A stretch of 7,057 nucleotides of DNA from Verrucomicrobiales bacterium (GTDB taxonomy: Bacteria; Verrucomicrobiota; Verrucomicrobiia; Limisphaerales; Palsa-1400), in the NCBI GenBank assembly GCA_028293405.1, contig JAQGOW010000124.1, forward strand, positions 1 to 7,057, read 5' to 3'. The notes below the pieces were generated by a model. It was not told the DNA's origin, did not search any database, and saw only the letters and a list, made by a program, of their open reading frames with translations. The position numbers and the translations under genes are program-made. Below are positions 1 to 6,954 of the stretch, in pieces; positions within the stretch are counted from its first letter, which is position 1; the number at the start of each line of letters is the position of its first letter.

Positions 1-22
1 TAGTCCGTAAAACAGGTGTGTG

Positions 23-28
23 TATAAT
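23..28 (+). promoter_or_regulatory. Candidate -10 box (TATAAT) upstream of the large secreted protein gene
   Basis: A perfect TATAAT lies 44 bases before the ATG at 73 and 20 bases before the alternative ATG at 49. The matching -35 position with a 16-base spacer would be the first six bases of the window (TAGTCC), a poor match, so the -35 cannot be judged at this edge. A start of transcription near base 35 would leave a leader of about 38 bases to ATG 73 but only about 14 to ATG 49, which mildly favours the downstream start. Confidence 0.4.
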
Positions 29-72
29 GAGCCGCACAGCCCAGAAATATGCCTGCACTTCACGTGCCCTTT

Positions 73-2319
73 ATGAAAAACCGTACCCTTCTTTTGATGG
101 TCGTTTGGATTTCGTTCACTGCTTCGCTCTACGCTACGACTTATTCCTTGAATTTAATCACGAACTTTCCGGCTGGAAGCTTTAGCTGGCTTGGAACGGC
201 AAGCAACCAACGCGGCATGGCTTACAATCCGAGCACCGGGCATATCCTGGTCGTCGACAAAGCCACGCCGGCAATCCATATCCTGGACCCTATCGCCGGC
301 ACGGACCTTGGAACCATTGACGCGTCGAGTCTCGCCACCGGAGGCAATTCGACATTCGTAATGACACTGGTGCGTGTCGCGGATGACGGCGCTGTTTACG
401 CCGCTAATCTGGAGAACACCACGGGCGCGCCAGATTTGAATATTTACCGATGGCCGAGCGAAAGTTCGGCACAATCAATCGTTTGGCATGGCCATCCTGG
501 AACAGCCGGTGATGGCCAGCGTTATGGTGACACGATGGACGTGCGCGGTTCGGGCACGAACACGATGATCATCTTCGGATCGCGCGGCACGGTTGTGCAA
601 CTGTTCCGGCCGACGGATGACACTCTGAGCGTTTTTACCGCGACGACTCTGACCATGGATGGCCCAGCCGGTTCGGCCGGTTACGGAATTACTTTTGGCC
701 CCGGCAATACCTTCTACGGCGCGTTCGGCACGACTAGCGGAACGACTACCGATCCGTTGCGCTTGTTCTCTTTTGATGTCGCCACCGGCGCGGCAAAGAC
801 AATTGCCGTTTATCCGCAACCTCCGATGCCGACCGGCCTTGCACCGATCAAAATGAGTCCGCTGCTGAATTTGTTGGGTGGCGCCGCAATTAAAACCGGC
901 GACGCCGCTTATCTCTATGACGTAACGTCAACGGGAAGCGTGCCGATATTGCAGGACAGCAAAACGTTACCTACCGACACCGCAAACGGAGCTTTTGCCG
1001 GCGCAATCGATTTTGGTTATGCCGATGCGATTTATGGAACAAACCGTTTGTTCGTCATGGACTGCAACAATGGCGTTCAAGTCTACGCGATTTTGACGAA
1101 CACTCCGGCGGCCCCAACGTTTTTCGGTCAGCCCGCTAATGTAACCACGTCAACCAACTCAACTGTGACCTTCCGCGCCGGCGCACAAGGCGATGTGCCG
1201 ATGACATTCCAATGGTTTGTTGGCGGCGACACGCCAGTCTTGAACGCGACGAATTCGATCCTGATCATTTCCAACGCGCCGTTTACGGCAGCAGGAAGTT
1301 ACACCGTAGTAGCGAGCAACACTGTCGGTGCGGCGACCAGTTCCGCTGCAGTTTTGGCGTTCACAAATCCACCTCCTGCCGTTGTCGTGCATGTTTACGA
1401 ACCGTTCAACTATAACGTCGGTGAAGCACTGACCGGGAAATCTCCGGGCATCGGGATGATTTGGAACACGAATGGCTCGGGTGACGACACGACCGTTGTG
1501 TCGGGTAATTTAAGTTATACCGGATTCGGTAACGCAATCGGCAACTCAATTACCAACGGCGGTTCGGGCGCTGCTGAACGCCTGTCACTCGGCCAGCAAA
1601 TCAATCGCGGGCCGTTGTATTATTCGTTTTTGCTGCGCGTCGATTCATTAGGCGCATTTAACTCCAGCGCGAACTTCATTGCCGCATTTGTAAACCAAGC
1701 TGCGGATGTCCAGGATGCGCGACTGGTTGTGCGCTTGAACGTCGATGGAACCGGTTACCAAATCGGCGCGAACAAAACCTCGAAGAGCACGGCCTATGTT
1801 TGGGCCGGAACCGACCATTTTCCCGGTGAAACGGTGCTGATCGTCGGGCGATACACGTTCAATTCCGCAGCCTCGAGCGATGACACGTTTGATTTGTGGA
1901 TCAACCCGACCGCTAACACCTTTGGCCAGGCCTCGGCGCCCGCACCCACCCTCAGCGCTCCCCTGCTCGACGCCGACATCACCTTGATCGACACATTTGT
2001 TATCCGACAAAGCACCTCGGCCAACACACCGAACGCGATGACCTGGGATGAAGTGCGGGTGGATACAACGTGGGCCGCCGTGACTCCGATTGCTTCGGCT
2101 GTGCCGGCCTCGCCCACATTAGGTTACTCGTTCACACCGCCCAACATCGTGTTTTCCTGGCCAACGAATGCCGGAGCATTTGCCTTACAATCAGCGGCCT
2201 CGCTGCCCGCAGCCAACAACTGGGCGAACGTCGTGCAACCGGTGGTTGTTTCTGGAGCGAACAACACTGTGACCGTTCCGGCGACTGATGCTGCCGCGTT
2301 CTTCCGTCTTAAATATTGA
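73..2319 (+). CDS. Large secreted modular protein: propeller-like N-terminal region, Ig-like domain, LamG-like domain, C-terminal module
   Basis: This encodes a secreted protein of 748 residues, probably extracellular or outer-surface, with no visible catalytic site. The Met at 73 gives a textbook signal peptide (K2, N3, R4, a hydrophobic core, cleavage after A21 in SLYA|T). An in-frame ATG at 49 would add eight residues; neither start has a clear ribosome binding site. Residues 22-345 contain short motifs such as NQRGMAYNP, VADDGAVYAANL and DVRGSGT, resembling the DUF4623-type propeller-like family as I recall it. Residues 347-433 are an Ig-like domain with core W381 and GSYTVVASN (Y410), lacking the usual cysteines. 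Residues 442-667 look like a LamG/concanavalin-type domain, opening with YEPFNY and closing with WDEVRVD. Residues 677-748 form a C-terminal module ending FFRLKY, a type common in Verrucomicrobiota. The next gene starts 3 bases after the stop, implying co-expression with a pseudopilin. A carbohydrate- or surface-binding role is inference from the domain types only. Confidence 0.85.
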   Translation: MKNRTLLLMVVWISFTASLYATTYSLNLITNFPAGSFSWLGTASNQRGMAYNPSTGHILVVDKATPAIHILDPIAGTDLGTIDASSLATGGNSTFVMTLVRVADDGAVYAANLENTTGAPDLNIYRWPSESSAQSIVWHGHPGTAGDGQRYGDTMDVRGSGTNTMIIFGSRGTVVQLFRPTDDTLSVFTATTLTMDGPAGSAGYGITFGPGNTFYGAFGTTSGTTTDPLRLFSFDVATGAAKTIAVYPQPPMPTGLAPIKMSPLLNLLGGAAIKTGDAAYLYDVTSTGSVPILQDSKTLPTDTANGAFAGAIDFGYADAIYGTNRLFVMDCNNGVQVYAILTNTPAAPTFFGQPANVTTSTNSTVTFRAGAQGDVPMTFQWFVGGDTPVLNATNSILIISNAPFTAAGSYTVVASNTVGAATSSAAVLAFTNPPPAVVVHVYEPFNYNVGEALTGKSPGIGMIWNTNGSGDDTTVVSGNLSYTGFGNAIGNSITNGGSGAAERLSLGQQINRGPLYYSFLLRVDSLGAFNSSANFIAAFVNQAADVQDARLVVRLNVDGTGYQIGANKTSKSTAYVWAGTDHFPGETVLIVGRYTFNSAASSDDTFDLWINPTANTFGQASAPAPTLSAPLLDADITLIDTFVIRQSTSANTPNAMTWDEVRVDTTWAAVTPIASAVPASPTLGYSFTPPNIVFSWPTNAGAFALQSAASLPAANNWANVVQPVVVSGANNTVTVPATDAAAFFRLKY

Positions 2320-2322
2320 GCC

Positions 2323-3084
2323 ATGAACCGGCGTTTTTCTGGATTCACGCTGATCGAGTTGCTGGTGGTGATCGCAATCATTGCCATCCTCGCGTCAATG
2401 TTGTTACCCGCGTTGTCGCGCGCGAAAGACAAGGCGCTACGGGTTAAGTGCCTAAACAACACCAAGCAAATCGGCTTGGGCAGTCAGATGTACGCGAGCG
2501 ATTTCAAAGGGCACCTGACGTGCGACTCGCGCGTGCCCAGCTATACGCCCAATGACCGTTACATCGGAGATGACGACTTGTCGTTTTTGGTGCCGGGATA
2601 CGTGGCGAACTGCAATTCATTCATCTGCCCGGGCACACAGAACATTGTAAATCCAAATTTATTCCTGACGGTCTTCAACCCGAATGCGAACAAGATCATT
2701 AAAGATTTGACGGACAATTCCGCGTCGAACGGAGCCGTGCACGGACACAGCTTCGAAGTACTCGGCTCTATTCAGCATGTAGTGCCAGGCGCGGGCGCGC
2801 GCGCTATCACCAACAAAGTAACGCTCGATTACGTGCAATCATTCGTGAATTACCACAACACGCGAGTCGGCGATAATTTCCATCCCGGACCAAGTAGGGT
2901 CTGGTTGCTGTTCGATCAGGATGACCCAGGCAAGAACCTTGAATTGGATCCGGCGGATAATCACGGGAGGTTCGGTGGGAATGTCGTGTATTGCGACGGT
3001 CACGCTGCGTGGGTGACACGCAAAGACTGGGAATTTCAGTATTCTATTACGCGCGACACAACCTTGCCGGACTTTCCGCCCTAA
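2323..3084 (+). CDS. Type II secretion/type IV pilin-like pseudopilin, H-X9-DG family variant (253 aa)
   Basis: The product is a prepilin-like protein with a class III leader: residues 1-7 (MNRRFSG) precede the prepilin peptidase site G7|F8, with the conserved Glu at +5 (E12) and one hydrophobic helix over about residues 8-31. This is followed by a polar helix and a [18 protein letters not shown] block (43-60) typical of the DUF1559/GspG-like pseudopilins expanded in Planctomycetes, Verrucomicrobia and Lentisphaerae. Near the C-terminus H214 and D225-G226 match the H-X9-DG processing-associated motif, but with ten rather than nine intervening residues. Five cysteines (43, 67, 97, 102, 224) could form disulfides outside the inner membrane. 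The ATG follows the stop of the secreted protein gene by 3 bases and has no Shine-Dalgarno, so translational coupling is likely. Its role in a secretion pseudopilus or in surface display is inferred; no secretin, ATPase or peptidase gene lies in this window. Confidence 0.9.
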   Translation: MNRRFSGFTLIELLVVIAIIAILASMLLPALSRAKDKALRVKCLNNTKQIGLGSQMYASDFKGHLTCDSRVPSYTPNDRYIGDDDLSFLVPGYVANCNSFICPGTQNIVNPNLFLTVFNPNANKIIKDLTDNSASNGAVHGHSFEVLGSIQHVVPGAGARAITNKVTLDYVQSFVNYHNTRVGDNFHPGPSRVWLLFDQDDPGKNLELDPADNHGRFGGNVVYCDGHAAWVTRKDWEFQYSITRDTTLPDFPP

Positions 3085-3103
3085 GCGTGTAGTCAGCGGT
3101 GTT

Positions 3104-4108
3104 TCAACCAGCATTCGCGAGCGGTTGAGCTGAAATCTGGAGCATCCGCTCAATCGGTAACCGCGCGCGATCGAGAATTCCTTTGGGTAATTCAATACGC
3201 GGATTTAAATCTTCCATGCAGGCGTGCAGTTTCTCGAGCGTATTCATTTTCATGAACTTGCACTCGTTGCAACGACAGTTGGCGACCGGCGCCGGAATAA
3301 AGCGTTTGCCAGGACATTCTTTGTTTAAGCGATGGATCATGCCGGCTTCTGTCGCGATGATGATGCTTTGAGCCGGACTACGCTTGCAGAACTCGACCAT
3401 CTTTTCCGTCGAACAAATTTCATCCGCTAAAAGGCGCACCGCCCGTGTGCATTCAGGATGCGCAACGACGGGAGCGTCCGGGAATTCGCGGCGAATGCGC
3501 ATGATGCTCTCATGCGTAAACTCAACATGCGCGTAGCAACTGCCCTTCCAAAGCGTCATTTTACGGCCCGTCTGTTCCATTACCCATGCGCCAAGATTTT
3601 CGTCCGGGACAAATAACAGGTCTTTATCTTTCGGACTGGCATTGACGATTTTCACTGCGTTGCCGCTGGTGCAAATGACGTCGCTGAGTGCTTTCACTTC
3701 CGCGCTGCAGTTGATGTAGGTGACCGTGTAGAAATTCGGATTCGTGTCCTGAAGCTCTTTAAGCTTCGGCGCAGGGCAACTCGATTCGAGCGAACAACCG
3801 GCGTCTTTGTCGGGCAGGATGACAACTTTGTTCGGATTCAGGATCTTCGCCGTTTCGGCCATGAAATGGACGCCGCAAAACACGATGACTTCCGCACTGG
3901 TCTTGGCTGCTTGTTGCGAAAGACCAAGCGAATCTCCCACAAAATCGGCTACATCCTGGATTTCGGGAACCTGATAATTGTGCGCAAGGATGACCGCATT
4001 GAGCTTTTTTTTGAGCGCAACGATATCGCGCGAAAGTGAATCGAGGCGCTGCGGCGGCAGCGGCACGCGCGTGACGAAATCCTGGTTTGGGGCGACTACG
4101 GTAGCCAT
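3104..4108 (-). CDS. nadA: Quinolinate synthase A (NadA)
   Basis: NadA condenses iminoaspartate with dihydroxyacetone phosphate to form quinolinate in de novo NAD synthesis, using a [4Fe-4S] cluster, in the cytoplasm. The 334-residue product has the family signatures: LAHNYQ (41-46), FVGDSLGLS (56-64), CGVHFMAETAKIL (78-90), YINCSAEVKA (131-140), ICTSGNA (145-151), HPEC (217-220) and a C-terminal cysteine group C278-x-C280-x-x-C283. By alignment from memory with Thermotoga NadA, the three cluster ligands are C105, C191 and C283. Active-site residues H43, Y45, Y131, N133, H194, H217 and E219 are all present, so the enzyme looks intact. Length is normal for the family. The start is the ATG at 4108; an adjacent TTG one codon upstream is an unlikely alternative. 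It ends 19 bases from the convergent pseudopilin gene. Its partners NadB and NadC are not in the window. Confidence 0.97.
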   Translation of the reverse strand: MATVVAPNQDFVTRVPLPPQRLDSLSRDIVALKKKLNAVILAHNYQVPEIQDVADFVGDSLGLSQQAAKTSAEVIVFCGVHFMAETAKILNPNKVVILPDKDAGCSLESSCPAPKLKELQDTNPNFYTVTYINCSAEVKALSDVICTSGNAVKIVNASPKDKDLLFVPDENLGAWVMEQTGRKMTLWKGSCYAHVEFTHESIMRIRREFPDAPVVAHPECTRAVRLLADEICSTEKMVEFCKRSPAQSIIIATEAGMIHRLNKECPGKRFIPAPVANCRCNECKFMKMNTLEKLHACMEDLNPRIELPKGILDRARLPIERMLQISAQPLANAG

Positions 4109-4182
4109 CAATGCAAACTACAATGGGCGCGGATTGGGTGCAATCGTTACTAAAGTGCATTGCGCAACTGCGGAGAGAACCC

Positions 4183-4608
4183 TTATTCCTCCTGGCTTCC
4201 CCAACGCGGCAAGCCGAGTTGTTCTTTGCGCACGATATGATGGCAATCGACACACGACTTTAGAATTTTGCCATACGCTGCCGTCGCTTGATCGAGGTTA
4301 CGATCGCCTGCAGCGAAGAAGAGCTTGTCGAGATCGGCTTGAAAATTCGTCATTTTCGCGAGGTAGTTTGTATTTCCCGTTTGGATCCAGAAATTGGTCT
4401 TTGTCATTCTGCGCATCGCCGCCGTATTGATTGAAATCATGTCAAATTTTTCTAGCACGACGCCTTCGGTGATGGCTTTCGCAACATCAAGTTTTTGGCG
4501 CATGAAAATTTGCATGTTAGCGCGATCCACTTTCGGGTCGTCACCGAAACACGTGAACGCAGTAGCAACGATCACGCAAACGACACGCAAGACGCATGAG
4601 ACTTTCAT
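4183..4608 (-). CDS. Small periplasmic cytochrome c with C-terminal CxxCH heme site (cytochrome c'-like)
   Basis: This is a 141-residue exported protein with one heme c attachment motif. Residues 1-22 are a signal peptide (MKVSCVLR start, hydrophobic core, cleavage probably after FG before DD). The mature part is mostly alpha-helical in character, and the single motif C119-V-D-C122-H123 lies near the C-terminus, as in class II cytochromes (cytochrome c'), whose four-helix bundle carries heme at the end. A Met in the N-terminal helix (M32 or M36 region) could be the axial ligand, which is inference. A second His (H124) directly follows the motif. The ATG at 4608 is preferred over an in-frame GTG five codons upstream because it starts the signal peptide cleanly. 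It lies 74 bases upstream of nadA and 85 bases downstream of a pseudopilin gene. Electron transfer or gas binding is possible; the partner is unknown. Confidence 0.88.
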   Translation of the reverse strand: MKVSCVLRVVCVIVATAFTCFGDDPKVDRANMQIFMRQKLDVAKAITEGVVLEKFDMISINTAAMRRMTKTNFWIQTGNTNYLAKMTNFQADLDKLFFAAGDRNLDQATAAYGKILKSCVDCHHIVRKEQLGLPRWGSQEE

Positions 4609-4693
4609 GCTTGGACTGTGCACCCCACGGTGAGGGACGGCTTACCGAAACTTGCGAAAGATGTCGTCAAATTTGGTGAGCCCAACGGGGCGG

Positions 4694-5419
4694 TTACCAA
4701 ATTCCAAAATACAGCGTGTAGCTGGACGCGTAGTTGGTTTTCATCTTGCTGACTGGCCGCCAAATGATTGAGCCGTCGAGAAAAGCAACATTGCCGCCCT
4801 GCGCGCCTTCCTGCACGGGCGTCGATTTGGTAGGGAAGAAAGTAATGGTGCCACCGTTTGACGCGGGAGCGCCGCGTGAGGTGTGCGGCGTGCAACGCAG
4901 AGTATCGGAGTAGTCCCATGTGTTTGGGCAGGCAAGGATCACGTTAGTGGCCGACTCCGTCACCTTCTGAGGTGAGTGCCACGACCAGACATTCGCGGGA
5001 TTCCAACCACTGGTGTTAACGTCACCCATGTAGAAGTAGCCGATCAGAAATCCGTAAGTCGGATCGAGGCGCTTGGGGGAATTGTTGAAGATGACGTTTG
5101 GGCAATCGAGGATGCGTTGATTGCCCCCCGAATACTGGACGAGGTTCGTCCAACTCGTTTGTTTAATCCGGATAAGATGCGAATTGTCGAAATTGTCCCT
5201 TCCCGCAGGAACCCGTTCGCGATTGTCCATGCCATACATCTGAATGGCCAGGGTGGCTTGGTGCATGTTGCTTTTGCAATTGGTACGCTTGCCTTTCTCT
5301 TTGGCAGCAGCCAACGCAGGCAAAAGCATCGAGGCGAGAATCGCAATAATGGCAATCACCACGAGCAATTCAATTAACGTGAAGGCAAATCTACGGCTGC
5401 GATCCACTAAAAAGAACAT
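4694..5419 (-). CDS. Type II secretion/type IV pilin-like pseudopilin (241 aa), with divergent processing motifs
   Basis: This is the second pseudopilin in the window. After a short basic leader ([12 protein letters not shown]) the predicted cleavage is A12|F13 with the Glu at +5 (E17), then one hydrophobic helix (13-36), a charged segment [15 protein letters not shown] (37-51) and [15 protein letters not shown] (57-71), as in DUF1559/GspG-like pseudopilins. The -1 residue is Ala instead of the usual Gly; some prepilin peptidases tolerate this. The C-terminal motif [10 protein letters not shown] (208-217) keeps the DG of the H-X9-DG family, but the expected His is a Gly (G205). Its first helix is identical in amino acids to that of the 253-residue pseudopilin encoded on the other strand. 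It lies between a lipoprotein gene (60 bases upstream) and a cytochrome c gene (85 bases downstream). No Shine-Dalgarno is visible before the ATG. Confidence 0.88.
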   Translation of the reverse strand: MFFLVDRSRRFAFTLIELLVVIAIIAILASMLLPALAAAKEKGKRTNCKSNMHQATLAIQMYGMDNRERVPAGRDNFDNSHLIRIKQTSWTNLVQYSGGNQRILDCPNVIFNNSPKRLDPTYGFLIGYFYMGDVNTSGWNPANVWSWHSPQKVTESATNVILACPNTWDYSDTLRCTPHTSRGAPASNGGTITFFPTKSTPVQEGAQGGNVAFLDGSIIWRPVSKMKTNYASSYTLYFGIW

Positions 5420-5479
5420 AGCTGAATTGCCGGTATGAAGGCAATCCGGGCTTTATTGATTCTGTTCGGCAACCCGAAA

Positions 5480-6541
5480 CTATTTGGATTTTTCGCGATT
5501 GAAAACGAGCGGCAATGAAGTGCCGCCCTGCACCCATGTGCCAGTTAGTTTGTTGTTTTTTAGGTCGGCATTGAACGTCGCCGCTATCGCCGTCCACTGG
5601 ATCTTCAGCGTCGATGGTGCGGTGAATTGAATCGTGGCAGCCGGGATATCGTTTGCACCCTGGTCCGGACTATCCAACTTGGCCACCAGCGTGCCGTTAG
5701 GTTGTTTGCCGATTTTCAACACGAGACGCAGAACGGAGCCTTTCGTATCGAGCGCGCCAGACCAGATCCCCTGCGGTTCGGAATCTTTGACGGAGCGATA
5801 GTCTGCCGTATCGGGTGCGGGAGGCGCGCCACGTTTCAGCACAACGGGCAAGTTATTCGGCCCTTGCTTCCAGGTGCCACTGATTTCACCCGAATGACTC
5901 AACGTGCCATCGAATGTTCCAGCAACACCGTTCACCTCCATATGCACCGACGGCGACTGATACGAAACACTGGTCACCGGAATGCCCGTGGCGCCTTGGT
6001 CAACACTGTCGAGTTCGGCGCGGTATTTACCGGTCCCGAGGTCGGAGATTTTAAATGCAATCCGCGTTTTTACCGGACCGATGATGACCGTGCCCAGCCA
6101 ATAGCCTTGCAGATCCGAGCCGTTGCGGGGCGTGTAGGATGCAGGAAGCAACGGCGCTGCGACGGCTGGCGGTTGCGCAGTTTTCTTGAGGTTGAAAGGA
6201 ATGTTCGCACCGGCCTGCCGAAACAACCCCACGATCTGCGTGCCAGTGGAATCGAGGTTTCCATCGTAAACCGCGCCGAAGCTCCCGAGTTCGATGTGGA
6301 CCTCAGCGCCTTTGACTTTCACCGCGCTGACGGGCAAATCTCGTCGGCCTTGATCGACCGTGTCGACCGTCGCTTCGTACGAGCCACCGTGATGTTTGAT
6401 GTGGAACACGAGACGAAGCTTCAGATGCCCGGCGTCAAGCGTGCCGAACCACGCGCCGGAAATATCGTGGGACGGTTTGCATCCGACCAGCAGCGACAGC
6501 AGCAACACGAGTGTTGGGAGATAAAAGCGCGTGAGTTTCAT
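5480..6541 (-). CDS. Lipoprotein with three tandem copies of a ~95-residue domain related to the N-terminal domain of some alpha/beta hydrolases
   Basis: This 353-residue protein is exported and lipid-anchored: a hydrophobic leader ends in the lipobox LLVG|C21. The rest is three repeats at residues 27-120, 144-237 and 256-350, joined by Pro/Ala-rich linkers. Each repeat has W-x-G near its start (W31, W148, W260), a beta-rich LRLVF-type strand, a V/P-DQG motif (D63, D181, D293) followed by I/LP (P70, P188, P300), and a G-x-F/W-x-Q segment with a closing LP-x-x-L or IP-x-x-L strand. Blocks like this, as I recall them, precede the catalytic domain in secreted alpha/beta hydrolases of Bacteroidetes and related groups. 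Here no hydrolase domain follows, so the protein is probably binding or structural rather than an enzyme; this is inference. The start ATG at 6541 opens the signal peptide; no strong ribosome binding site is seen. It is the first of four genes reading leftwards. Confidence 0.88.
   Translation of the reverse strand: MKLTRFYLPTLVLLLSLLVGCKPSHDISGAWFGTLDAGHLKLRLVFHIKHHGGSYEATVDTVDQGRRDLPVSAVKVKGAEVHIELGSFGAVYDGNLDSTGTQIVGLFRQAGANIPFNLKKTAQPPAVAAPLLPASYTPRNGSDLQGYWLGTVIIGPVKTRIAFKISDLGTGKYRAELDSVDQGATGIPVTSVSYQSPSVHMEVNGVAGTFDGTLSHSGEISGTWKQGPNNLPVVLKRGAPPAPDTADYRSVKDSEPQGIWSGALDTKGSVLRLVLKIGKQPNGTLVAKLDSPDQGANDIPAATIQFTAPSTLKIQWTAIAATFNADLKNNKLTGTWVQGGTSLPLVFNREKSK
5492..6463 (-). repeat. Three tandem protein-coding repeats inside the lipoprotein gene
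   Basis: The repeats lie at 6182-6463, 5831-6112 and 5492-5776. Period measured at the DQG motif is 118 and then 112 residues. Similarity is at the protein level (W-x-G, DQG, I/LP, G-x-W-x-Q); the DNA copies have diverged strongly, so this is an old triplication and not a recent slippage product. Repeat 1 is the most divergent in the last block (GLFRQ against GTWKQ and GTWVQ). Confidence 0.85.
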
Positions 6542-6640
6542 AGTTGCGTTGGCTTCGTTCTAACACGCGCGCAGAGGTTCGCCAGCAATTTCAATCAGGG
6601 GAACGAACGCGAGCGTCGAGATAAAAGCATCAAAACTGAA

Positions 6641-6664
6641 TCCGGCGGCATTGCTGCCGCCGGA
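6641..6664 (-). terminator. GC-rich 10-bp hairpin, probable intrinsic terminator of the small gene
   Basis: TCCGGCGGCA at 6641-6650 is the exact reverse complement of TGCCGCCGGA at 6655-6664, with a 4-base TTGC loop. On the minus strand the hairpin lies 32 bases past the stop of the 76-residue gene and is followed by a T-rich stretch (TTCAGTTTTG). On the plus strand no T-run follows (CTCTGG). The T-tract is interrupted, so termination efficiency is uncertain. Confidence 0.6.
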
Positions 6665-6696
6665 CTCTGGACTCACCGGCTACTACAAGCGTGCGC

Positions 6697-6927
6697 TCAC
6701 CGCGAGTTGGAGCTCATCAGGCTACTGCCCGCTCCGGAAGTGAACCTAATGTCGCCACTGTCATCCTTAAACTTCACCACGATTAGGGCGTCGGAAATGT
6801 GGTGCTCGTAGCAATACGCATCGGCTTTCACCGTGCTATCAAAATTCATGGCCGAATCGACGTCTTTGGACCACCCCTGACCTGTGTAGTAGGCCTCCGT
6901 ACCGGCATTTTGAATAAAAACTCGCAT
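6697..6927 (-). CDS. Small conserved-type hypothetical protein (76 aa)
   Basis: I do not recognise a named family. The 76-residue product begins MRVFIQNAGTEAYYTGQGW, continues with an acidic, helix-prone middle (about 20-45, including AMNFDSTVKADAYCYEHH) and a beta-like DALIVVKFKDD strand (46-56), and ends in a Ser/Gly-rich tail (57-76). The layout resembles small proteins I recall from Verrucomicrobiota that start with M-K/R-V-x-I-x-N and have an aromatic -G-x-W- turn. It has no signal peptide or membrane segment, so it is probably cytoplasmic. Evidence that it is real: a purine-rich AGGA about 10 bases before the ATG, a promoter-like pair upstream, and a strong hairpin after the stop. This is the only gene here with a plausible Shine-Dalgarno, which suggests it is an independent unit. 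Confidence 0.68.
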   Translation of the reverse strand: MRVFIQNAGTEAYYTGQGWSKDVDSAMNFDSTVKADAYCYEHHISDALIVVKFKDDSGDIRFTSGAGSSLMSSNSR

Positions 6928-6937
6928 GGGCTTTTTT

Positions 6938-6941
6938 TCCT
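6938..6941 (-). promoter_or_regulatory. Ribosome binding site (AGGA) of the small 76-aa gene
   Basis: On the minus strand the bases read TTAGGAAAAAAAGCCC before the ATG at 6927. AGGA with a spacing of about 10 bases is a reasonable, slightly long-spaced Shine-Dalgarno and supports this start codon. Confidence 0.45.
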
Positions 6942-6954
6942 AAACTTAGCGGCC

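Noticed and set aside
1648..2117. Two overlapping minus-strand frames inside the large secreted protein gene
   Set aside because: They lie antisense to clear LamG-like coding sequence and show no motif, signal or start context.
4109..4182. Search for a promoter between the cytochrome gene and nadA
   Set aside because: The best pair (TTGCAC and TAGTTT, minus strand) matches only 3 of 6 bases at each box, and there is no NadR- or NrtR-like site that I can recognise.
3759..4430. Open frames on both strands across the nadA start and the cytochrome gene (3759-4253 minus, 3978-4430 plus)
   Set aside because: They overlap the conserved NadA N-terminus and the CxxCH coding region in other frames, and have biased, motif-free translations.
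4680..4691. Short GCCC-AACG-GGGC hairpin just after the 241-aa pseudopilin gene
   Set aside because: The stem is only 4 bp and no T-run follows on the minus strand, too weak to call a terminator.
5427..5444. Weak inverted repeat (TTGCC ... GGCAA) between the lipoprotein and pseudopilin genes
   Set aside because: A 5-bp stem with an 8-base loop is expected by chance and has no T-tract.
5627..6811. A 394-codon plus-strand open frame lying antisense to the lipoprotein gene
   Set aside because: The opposite strand has a signal peptide, lipobox and three conserved repeats, which cannot be chance. The plus-strand translation is Arg/His-rich with no domain, typical of a shadow frame in GC-rich DNA, and it runs through the hairpin and into the small gene.
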